Assembly: GCA_014376425.1 (NCBI GenBank)
Contig: JACMRO010000057.1
Span: forward strand, 1-5,265
Source of the DNA: Rubritepida sp.
Lineage (GTDB): Bacteria; Pseudomonadota; Alphaproteobacteria; Acetobacterales; Acetobacteraceae
Reading direction: 5' to 3'
Length of the DNA stretch: 5,265 nucleotides
The position numbers were made by a program, and so were the translations under genes. Below the pieces are notes generated by a model. The model made no database searches, was not told the origin of the DNA, and saw nothing but the letters and a program-made list of their open reading frames with translations. Below, piece after piece: positions 1 through 4,397 of the stretch (within the stretch, counting starts at the first letter, position 1; each line of letters opens with the position of its first letter).

Positions 1-375
1 CATGACGTGGCCTATGACGGCCCTTCGAAGGCAATCCTGCCGTTACGCCGCCTGGCGGCGAAGCGCGCGTACTCCAACCTGGTCGAGAACGCGGTGCTGC
101 ATGGCAAGGGCGCCGCCAGGCCCACTATTCGCAACGAGGAAACCCGCTTGGTGGCCGAGATCATCGACCACGGGGCCGGCATCGCCGCCACCGATCGGGC
201 GCGGGCCTTGGCGCCCTTCATGCAGCTCGACCCATCACGCGGCGCAGCGGGCACCGGGCTGGGCCTTGCCATCGCGCAGCGTTTCGCCGAGGCGAGCCAG
301 GGCACCCTGGAGTTGGGCGCAGCGCCTTCGGGGGGGTTGCTGGTGCGTCTAGCTCTTGCAAAACCGGCGGCCTGA
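1..375 (+). CDS. Sensor histidine kinase, C-terminal ATPase domain (5' end outside window)
   Basis: This is the last 124 residues of a two-component sensor kinase; the reading frame is open from the first base, so the sensor, membrane and phospho-acceptor His parts lie upstream of the window. The HATPase_c signatures appear in order: N-box LVENAVLHG (Asn at visible residue 30), G1 box DHGAGI (56-61), an F-box-like APF (71-73) and G2 box GTGLGLAIAQRF (84-95). The layout, including a short lid and an ending close to GGLLVRLAL, resembles EnvZ-type kinases, which phosphorylate an OmpR-family response regulator at the inner membrane. No response regulator follows it, so the partner is probably upstream. 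Because a CopZ-like and a DUF305 gene follow on the same strand, sensing of copper or another metal is a reasonable guess, but the sensing domain cannot be seen. The kinase family is clear; the signal is unknown. Confidence 0.9.
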   Translation, partial: HDVAYDGPSKAILPLRRLAAKRAYSNLVENAVLHGKGAARPTIRNEETRLVAEIIDHGAGIAATDRARALAPFMQLDPSRGAAGTGLGLAIAQRFAEASQGTLELGAAPSGGLLVRLALAKPAA

Positions 376-403
376 CGCGCCCGGCTATGCGCGGGCATAT
401 TTT
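376..403 (+). terminator. Possible weak terminator after the histidine kinase gene
   Basis: Just after the kinase stop codon, GCCCG (379-383) can pair with CGGGC (392-396), or alternatively CGCGC (376-380) with GCGCG (389-393). The run TATTTT (398-403) follows. The stem is only five base pairs, and the T-run overlaps the operator-like TTTTGTCA motif, so termination here is weakly supported. Confidence 0.25.
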
Positions 404-417
404 GTCATATTGCGACA
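400..417. promoter_or_regulatory. Operator-like motif upstream of the HMA gene
   Basis: The octamer TTTTGTCA (400-407) is followed by an imperfect dyad, TGTCA-N5-CGACA (403-417, one mismatch). The same octamer occurs upstream of the DUF305 gene, at 753-760. OmpR-family copper regulators such as CusR bind boxes built on TGACA and TGTCA half-sites; this is known for the family. That this particular site is bound is inference. No convincing sigma-70 -10 hexamer is seen nearby. Confidence 0.35.
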
Positions 418-499
418 GGCAACGCGCCCGGCTGACCCTTCAGCTTCCAATCGGGGGAAGCCCCATCTCCCGCACGCTGCAACAAAGGAAATTGTTCAG

Positions 500-700
500 A
501 TGATTCGAATTCACATCGCCAACATGGCCTGTGGCGGCTGCGCCAAGAGCGTGACCAGAATTGTGCTGGCCGCCGCCCCCGGTGCTGAAGTCACACCCGA
601 CCTGGAGCGGCGGGACATCGCGTTGACTGGTGAATACAGCGTGCAGCCGGTGATGCAGGCCCTGCTGGCTGGCGGCTGGCAGGCTTCAGCCACCGCCTGA
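500..700 (+). CDS. CopZ-like heavy-metal-associated (HMA) domain protein
   Basis: A 66-residue cytosolic protein made of a single HMA (ferredoxin-like) domain. The metal site is visible as M9-A-C11-G-G-C14, the MxCxxC loop that binds Cu(I) or a similar soft metal through two cysteines. Family members of this size act as metallochaperones that hand Cu(I) to P1B ATPases or regulators, or serve as mercury or other metal binders. The ATG at 500 is chosen because the HMA beta strand MIRIHIANM begins there, with AAAGGA (484-489) upstream at a slightly long spacing. The same frame is open back to 356 but that part does not look like protein. It lies 124 bases after the kinase gene and 127 bases before the DUF305 gene. 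No metal-transporting ATPase is in the window, so its delivery partner is not known. The domain call is firm; copper specificity is inferred. Confidence 0.88.
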   Translation: MIRIHIANMACGGCAKSVTRIVLAAAPGAEVTPDLERRDIALTGEYSVQPVMQALLAGGWQASATA

Positions 701-745
701 ATGCATCATCAAACGCAAGCACGGGGCCGTCCGCGCCATGGGCTC

Positions 746-781
746 TGACATGTTTTGTCACACAACTGAGACTTGGTGACA
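746..781. promoter_or_regulatory. Inverted-repeat operator candidate upstream of the DUF305 gene
   Basis: A perfect dyad, TGACA (746-750), five bases, TGTCA (756-760), lies 68 bases before the DUF305 start codon. A second, overlapping dyad pairs TGTCAC (756-761) with GTGACA (776-781). The octamer TTTTGTCA (753-760) is shared with the region ahead of the HMA gene. The arrangement resembles the E. coli CusR box (TGACA and TGTCA arms with a four-base gap), but here the gap is five. Binding by the response regulator of the neighbouring kinase is inference. Confidence 0.45.
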
Positions 782-827
782 CCATAGGACTGGCATCAGG
801 AATTTGCCGCACCACACGGAGATACCC

Positions 828-1202
828 ATGCGACGTACGATGCAGATTGCCCTCACAGCCATTGCCCTCAGCGCCGGTTCGGCCTGGGCGCAGGCGCCTC
901 ATCCTGCGGGTCACGCCGGCATGCCGGCCGCTCCGGCCGATGCGACGCCTGCAACGCGCGCTTACATGGCTGTGATGGATCGAATGCACCGTGCGATGAC
1001 GGTGCCCTATTCCGGCAACGCCGATCGCGACTTTGCCGCCGGGATGATCCCGCACCATCAGGGCGCCATCGACATGGCACGGGTGGCCTTCGAATTCGCC
1101 CGCGACCCTGAAGTGCGCCGCCTGGCACAGTCGATCATTACCGACCAGGAGCGCGAGATCGTGCAATTGCGGGCAATGCTGCAGCGGCTGCCCGCCCGCT
1201 GA
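828..1202 (+). CDS. Secreted DUF305 protein (CopM-like, probable periplasmic copper binder)
   Basis: A 124-residue exported protein. Residues 1-21 are a Sec signal peptide (MRRTM, then a hydrophobic Ala/Leu core, with cleavage likely after SAWA, leaving QAPHPAGHAG). The mature part has a His/Met/Pro-rich linker (about 22-42) and then the DUF305 domain (about 45-122). The family hallmark is visible in FAAGMIPHHQGAIDMAR: Met73, the His76-His77 pair and Met83 on one helix, residues suited to soft-metal binding. DUF305 includes CopM of Synechocystis, which binds copper outside the cytoplasm; that function is known for CopM and inferred here. The ATG at 828 has GGAG (818-821) six bases upstream. 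A TTG in frame at 804 would add eight residues ahead of the signal peptide and is less likely. It pairs naturally with the cytosolic HMA protein before it, giving one copper binder on each side of the membrane. Confidence 0.88.
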   Translation: MRRTMQIALTAIALSAGSAWAQAPHPAGHAGMPAAPADATPATRAYMAVMDRMHRAMTVPYSGNADRDFAAGMIPHHQGAIDMARVAFEFARDPEVRRLAQSIITDQEREIVQLRAMLQRLPAR

Positions 1203-1219
1203 AGCTGGCTACCATGTTG

Positions 1220-1241
1220 CCGCCTCGCAGCTGCGAGGCGG
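1220..1241 (+). terminator. Perfect 11-bp inverted repeat behind the DUF305 gene
   Basis: CCGCCTCGCAG (1220-1230) is followed directly by its exact reverse complement CTGCGAGGCGG (1231-1241). In RNA this makes a nine-base-pair GC-rich stem with an AGCT loop. It starts 18 bases after the DUF305 stop codon, the usual place for a terminator. No T-run follows, so it may act as a processing or stability hairpin or a weak terminator. Being fully palindromic, it could also be a protein-binding site. Confidence 0.45.
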
Positions 1242-1356
1242 TGCATTGCCGGCCCATCGAAGCCGGAGGGCAAGATGGTCTCGCGCCGCGCTGTCTCAGC
1301 CGCCCACGCCATTCGCCGACTGTTGCTAGAACGGACTGACAAGATGCCCAGCCTAG
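1242..1356. other. Non-coding stretch between hairpin and recombinase remnant
   Basis: I translated the three + strand frames here and saw no recognisable protein; the frame of the following remnant has stops at 1327 and 1354. The - strand is open across part of it (for example 1389 back to 1138) but the product looks like a shadow of the DUF305 gene plus arbitrary sequence. It may be eroded recombinase or other mobile-element DNA. Confidence 0.4.
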
Positions 1357-1749
1357 GCTGGTGGGCGACAGGATCAGGCCCGCGCCCAACCGCAGCGTGA
1401 TCTCGACGCCGCTGATCGCAAGCTTGCCAATCTGGTCGAGGCTATCGCCGGCGGCCTGCGCAGTTCCGCGCTGCGGAGCAGGCTAACGGCCGCCAAAGCC
1501 AAGAAGACCCGCATTCAGACCTCGCTGGTAAAGGCACAGCCGTCGACCATGCGGCTCATGCCCAACCTCGGCATTGCCTATCGGCAGATGGTCGCAACCC
1601 TTTGCGAGAAACTGGCTACGAGCAGCCATGCAGCAGCACTCAACGCCGGACGAGGCTTGATCGACCGCGTCGTCATCAACGCGGCCCCGCGCTGCAAACC
1701 GCTCACCATCAGCGTTGACGGGCACCTGGCCCAATGCAACCAACGCTGA
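1357..1749 (+). pseudogene. C-terminal fragment of a large serine recombinase
   Basis: An open stretch of 130 codons ending in TGA at 1747. It has no plausible start (the first ATG in frame is at 1549, in the middle of the homologous part) and an in-frame TAG at 1354. The translation has the typical tail of large serine recombinases: a Leu-heptad coiled coil (DLDAADRKLANLVEAIAGG, then SALRSRLTAAKAKKTRIQTS), a Pro-rich hinge, LMPNLGIAYRQMVATLCEKL, and the closing strand region GLIDRVVINA and LTISVDGHLA. In intact proteins this lies behind the resolvase catalytic domain, the recombinase domain and the zinc ribbon, none of which are seen here; the catalytic Ser is absent. It is therefore a remnant that cannot recombine DNA. 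Its G+C is lower than that of the genes to its right. It sits between the metal genes and the urate genes and may mark an old integration event. The family call is from remembered family pattern, not a search. Confidence 0.72.
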
Positions 1750-1807
1750 GTGAAGGATGTGCCCGCAGCACCGCACAAGCCTCCAGCCTGCCAGTCAAAG
1801 GAGAACC

Positions 1808-1823
1808 GGGGGGCCAGCCCCCC
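1808..1823 (+). terminator. G6-CCAG-C6 hairpin downstream of the recombinase remnant
   Basis: Six G (1808-1813) and six C (1818-1823) flank the loop CCAG, and TT follows. It lies 58 bases after the stop codon of the recombinase remnant and 114 bases ahead of uraH. It could be the terminator of the former recombinase gene, or act on the opposite strand. There is no long T-run on either side. Confidence 0.35.
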
Positions 1824-1850
1824 TTGCGGGCAGCCCACACCACCCCGCCA

Positions 1851-1862
1851 GCCCTGCAGGGC
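1851..1862. repeat. 12-bp perfect palindrome ahead of uraH
   Basis: GCCCTG (1851-1856) is followed directly by CAGGGC (1857-1862). It lies 75 bases before the uraH start codon, where an operator could be, but such GC-rich palindromes also arise by chance in this composition. Confidence 0.25.
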
Positions 1863-1937
1863 CAGGCGCATGCACCAGCAGGCTTGCGGCAGCCGGGCGA
1901 TTGGCGGATGGGTGCCGGGCCGAGACGGAGTTGGGCG

Positions 1938-2288
1938 ATGGGTTTGTCGATGCATGTGCTGGACACCGCGCGGGGCTGTCCCGGGGCTGGCATGCGCTAC
2001 CGGCTGTACTGGCTGGACGGGGGCGGGCGGGCATTGCTGCGGGACGGCCTGACCGGTGCCGATGGCCGCGCCACCTCTCCGCTCCTGGCGCAGGACGAAC
2101 TGCGTGTTGGCCCCTATGAGCTGCTGTTCGCCGTCGCCGGATATTTCCGCGCCGCCGGCCTGGTGTTGAGCGACCCGCCCTTCATCGACGAGGTCTGCCT
2201 GCGCTTCAACGTGTCCGACCCGGCGGCGCATTACCACATCCCGCTGATCTGCTCGCCCTATGGCTACACCACCTACAGGGGCAGCTGA
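1938..2288 (+). CDS. uraH: 5-Hydroxyisourate hydrolase (transthyretin-like)
   Basis: A 116-residue enzyme that hydrolyses 5-hydroxyisourate to OHCU, the second step of urate breakdown. The family features are complete: the N-terminal strand LSMHVLDTARG (residues 3-13, with catalytic His6), ADGR with the active-site Arg, GYFRAAGL and DPPFIDEV in the middle, HYHIPLICSPYGYTTY near the end, and the C-terminal YRGS tetrapeptide that distinguishes this enzyme from vertebrate transthyretin. There is no signal peptide, so it acts in the cytoplasm, probably as a tetramer as in relatives. The ATG at 1938 is preceded by GGAG (1927-1930) seven bases away; the second ATG at 1950 is too close to the catalytic His. 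Its stop codon overlaps the puuD start (TGATG), so the two are co-translated and catalyse consecutive steps. Confidence 0.95.
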   Translation: MGLSMHVLDTARGCPGAGMRYRLYWLDGGGRALLRDGLTGADGRATSPLLAQDELRVGPYELLFAVAGYFRAAGLVLSDPPFIDEVCLRFNVSDPAAHYHIPLICSPYGYTTYRGS

Positions 2289-3472
2289 TGGACCAGGCCT
2301 ACCTGTTGGAATGGACCAACCTGCTGCTGCGCTGGCTGCATCTGGTCGCGGCCATGGCCTGGATCGGCGCCAGCTTTTACTTCATGGGGCTCGACCAGTC
2401 GCTGCGGCCGGCGAAGGATGGCAACCCGCTTATCCGCGGCGAGCAATGGGCGGTGCATGGCGGCGGCTTCTACCACAAGCAGAAATTCGTGGCCGGCCCC
2501 GAGCGCCTGCCCGAGAAGCTGCACTGGTCGAAATGGGAGGCCTACTGGACCTGGATCAGCGGCTTCGCGTTGTTCGTGCTGATGTATTGGGGCCAGGCCA
2601 GCACCTACCTGATCGACCCCGACGTGGCCGACCTGGCACCGTGGGAGGCGATCGCCATCTCCGCCGCCATGCTGGTCGCCGGCTGGGTGGTGTATGATCT
2701 GGCTAGCCGCAGCCCGCTGGGCGACAACGGCGCCGCCATGGCCATCATCGGCGTGGTGGGCCTTGCGGTCACCGCCTATGCCGCGACGCGCATCTTCTCG
2801 GGCCGCGGCGCCTATCTGCAGGTGGGCGCCATGCTCGGCACCATCATGGCTGCCAACGTGCTGATGGTGATCATGCCGGGCCAGCGGAAGATGGTGGCCG
2901 CGGTGGCGAACGGCACCGCCATCGACCCGCGCTGGGGCGGCGCGGGCAAGCAGCGCAGCGTGCACAACAACTACACCACGCTGCCGGTCATCTTCCTGAT
3001 GATCTCACCGCACTACCCGATGTTCTGGCAGCATCCGAAGGCGTGGCTGCTGCTGGTGGCGATGGCGCTGGCCGGCGCGCTGGTGCGGCAGTTCTTCAAC
3101 CTGCGGCACCAGGGCGTGCAGGTCTATGATTTCTGGCTGGCCGGCGGCGTGGTGGTGGTGCTGGTCGCGGCGTTCATCGCACCGCCGCGCGCTGCGGTGC
3201 CAACGGGCGATGCCCCGGCCTTCGCCGAAATCAGGCAGATCGTCGAACAGCGCTGCGTCGAATGCCATCAGCCGCGGCCGACCAACACGGCTTTCGCAGC
3301 CCCGCCCAAAGGCTTCTTGCTGCATACGCCCAGCCGCATCCAGCGCCAGGCGCAGGCCTGGGTCGGTCAGGTCCGAAGCGAGGCGATGCCGCCCAACAAC
3401 ACCACCGGCATTACGCCCGCCGAGCGCGGCCGGTTGCTCGCCTGGGTGGCGGCCGGGGCGCGGGCCGACTAA
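2288..3472 (+). CDS. puuD: Membrane urate oxidase (urate hydroxylase) with C-terminal cytochrome c domain
   Basis: A 394-residue inner-membrane protein of the PuuD family, which oxidises urate to 5-hydroxyisourate and passes electrons to its own cytochrome c rather than making hydrogen peroxide like soluble uricase. About eight membrane spans are visible (roughly residues 11-33, 84-104, 119-139, 148-168, 177-197, 227-247, 251-271, 282-299). Conserved family stretches include RWLHLVAAMAWIGASFYF, HGGGFYHKQKF, KWEAYWTWISGF and RSVHNNYTTLPVIFLMIS. Several buried His (such as H18, H57, H226) are typical. After the last span a periplasmic domain carries the heme c site C323-V-E-C326-H327, and M367 in the MPPNN motif is the likely second heme ligand. 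The ATG at 2288 overlaps the uraH stop. The length is normal for the family and no key part is missing. Electrons would go on to a terminal oxidase through heme c; this last step is inferred. Confidence 0.95.
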   Translation: MDQAYLLEWTNLLLRWLHLVAAMAWIGASFYFMGLDQSLRPAKDGNPLIRGEQWAVHGGGFYHKQKFVAGPERLPEKLHWSKWEAYWTWISGFALFVLMYWGQASTYLIDPDVADLAPWEAIAISAAMLVAGWVVYDLASRSPLGDNGAAMAIIGVVGLAVTAYAATRIFSGRGAYLQVGAMLGTIMAANVLMVIMPGQRKMVAAVANGTAIDPRWGGAGKQRSVHNNYTTLPVIFLMISPHYPMFWQHPKAWLLLVAMALAGALVRQFFNLRHQGVQVYDFWLAGGVVVVLVAAFIAPPRAAVPTGDAPAFAEIRQIVEQRCVECHQPRPTNTAFAAPPKGFLLHTPSRIQRQAQAWVGQVRSEAMPPNNTTGITPAERGRLLAWVAAGARAD

Positions 3473-3530
3473 CCCGAACAAAGGCTGCAACCTTCGCCCG
3501 GCCGGCCCCGTTCACTCGCTGCAATCCAGC

Positions 3531-3535
3531 AGGAG
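3531..3535 (+). promoter_or_regulatory. Ribosome binding site of the small membrane protein gene
   Basis: AGGAG lies eight bases before the GTG at 3544. It fixes the start of the 24-residue product, because the same frame is open much further upstream (inside puuD in another frame) but has no such site. Confidence 0.65.
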
Positions 3536-3543
3536 AGAAGTTC

Positions 3544-3618
3544 GTGAACAACATCATCTACATCGTGGGCCTGGTCGTCGTGGTCCTCGTCATCCTGGGC
3601 TTCCTTGGGCTGCGCTAA
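3544..3618 (+). CDS. 24-residue single-span membrane protein
   Basis: The product is 24 residues long: a short polar head (MNNIIY, with a GTG start), one uninterrupted hydrophobic helix rich in Val, Ile and Leu, and the C-terminal tail GLR. It has a good ribosome binding site at 3531-3535 and starts 71 bases after puuD on the same strand. Very similar tiny proteins, starting with MN..IYIVG and ending in GLR, are to my memory annotated as hypothetical proteins in other alphaproteobacteria, but I cannot check this here. The function is unknown; a regulator or stabiliser of a membrane complex is typical for such miniproteins. Co-transcription with puuD is possible. Its TAA stop overlaps the stop codon of the peptidase gene on the other strand, so there is no room for a terminator between them. 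Confidence 0.7.
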   Translation: MNNIIYIVGLVVVVLVILGFLGLR

Positions 3619-4397
3619 GCCGGGAGCAGCGGCTGCGGATCGAGGAAGGTCTGGAACCAGCCCATGGAGAAGTGCAGGTGCGGGCCGGTAACGCGGCCCG
3701 TGGCACCGATCGCGCCGACCCGCGTGCCCTGACCGATAAATTGCCCCTCCGCGACATCCACGGCCGAGAGGTGAGCGTAGAGCGTGTTCACACCGTGCCC
3801 ATGGTCGAGCACCACCAGCTTGCCGAAGAAATGGAATTCCGCCGCCAGCGAGACCCGCCCGCCCCAGGCGGCGTTGACCGGCGTGCCAACCCCCGCCGCC
3901 ACGTCGAGCCCCAGATGAGGTTGCCGCGGCTGACCGTTCAGTACTCGCTGGCTGCCGAAGACGCCGCTGATCCGCCCACGCGCCGGCCAGGCCAGCCGGG
4001 CGGTGAATAAGGTGGTGGCGCTGTCCACCGCGCGCGCCGCCACCAGACGTGCCCGTTCGGCGACGATCCGCTCCAGGGTGGCGGCGTCCGGCGTCACCTG
4101 CGCCGGCGGCAGGCCGGTGGTCGACTGCACATCCCAGCTCCGGCGCGCCACCGCAATGCGGCGCGGCTGGCCGTTCGCCAGCAGAATCGCCTCCGGCCCA
4201 TGGTCACGGCCGAAGCCCAGCACGAATTCCCCGGCAGGGGAGACGCGCAGGGTCCGGCCCTCCAGCGACATACGTTGCCCCTGCGCTCCATGGCCGATCA
4301 GCAGCCCACCCTGCTGGCTTTCGGATGCGACCTCCAGCGCCGCCGCGGGGCGGGTCGCCAGCAGCGGCAGGCTGAGGGCAGCGCGACGTGGGATCAC
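3615..4397 (-). CDS. Secreted M23-family metallopeptidase (LytM-like)
   Basis: A 260-residue exported protein of the LytM/M23 type, whose members cut peptide cross-links in peptidoglycan or, when degenerate, activate amidases. The N-terminus (MIPRRAALSLPLLATRPAAA) is a signal peptide with an Arg pair that could suit Tat or Sec. A beta-rich N-terminal part (about 25-100) and a short helical linker (about 104-125) lead to the M23 domain (about 135-258). The zinc ligands are all present: H161 and D165 in HLGLD, and H242 in GPHLHF (H240-L-H242). H209 in YAHLS is the catalytic His, so the enzyme should be active. The start is GTG at 4397, supported by AAGGAG seven bases upstream. That GTG overlaps the xseA stop as GTGA, so the two are coupled, an arrangement I believe is seen elsewhere in alphaproteobacteria. 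The gene ends tail-to-tail with the small membrane protein gene. Confidence 0.92.
   Translation of the reverse strand: MIPRRAALSLPLLATRPAAALEVASESQQGGLLIGHGAQGQRMSLEGRTLRVSPAGEFVLGFGRDHGPEAILLANGQPRRIAVARRSWDVQSTTGLPPAQVTPDAATLERIVAERARLVAARAVDSATTLFTARLAWPARGRISGVFGSQRVLNGQPRQPHLGLDVAAGVGTPVNAAWGGRVSLAAEFHFFGKLVVLDHGHGVNTLYAHLSAVDVAEGQFIGQGTRVGAIGATGRVTGPHLHFSMGWFQTFLDPQPLLPA

Larger units (their letters stand above)
1750..1937. other. Intergenic region upstream of uraH
   Basis: A 188-base stretch with no credible gene. Longer open frames run through it on both strands, but they have no family features and join unrelated sequence. It holds a G6/C6 hairpin (1808-1823) and the palindrome GCCCTGCAGGGC (1851-1862). 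It must contain the promoter of the uraH-puuD genes unless they are read from further left, but I could not identify convincing -35 and -10 boxes. Confidence 0.5.

Noticed and set aside
12..398. Long open frame on the - strand over the kinase end (128 codons)
   Set aside because: Fully opposite to the kinase ATPase domain with its clear N, G1 and G2 boxes; Arg/Pro/Ala-rich product without family features.
453..464. GGGG-AAG-CCCC mini-hairpin in the HMA leader as a riboswitch or attenuator
   Set aside because: The four-base-pair stem is too small and no further conserved leader structure is seen.
591..1166. 191-codon - strand frame over the HMA and DUF305 genes
   Set aside because: Spans two well-supported + strand genes and the gap between them; the product is His/Arg-rich shadow sequence.
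1734..1937. N-terminal extension of uraH to an ATG at 1734
   Set aside because: The added 68 residues have no similarity to the family, overlap the remnant end and hairpin, and the ATG at 1938 has the good ribosome binding site and gives the normal length.
1203..1937. Complete insertion sequence or integron between the metal and urate genes
   Set aside because: No terminal inverted repeats, target-site duplication or intact transposase/integrase could be found; only the recombinase tail is present.
1578..2237. 219-codon - strand frame over the recombinase remnant and uraH
   Set aside because: Covers the confidently identified uraH and the remnant; no domain or ribosome binding site pattern supports it.
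2273..2965. 230-codon - strand frame opposite puuD
   Set aside because: His/Ala-rich antisense shadow of a strongly supported membrane protein gene.
3126..4010. 294-codon + strand frame over the puuD end and the peptidase gene
   Set aside because: Crosses two clear genes in other frames; Arg/Pro-rich product without domains.
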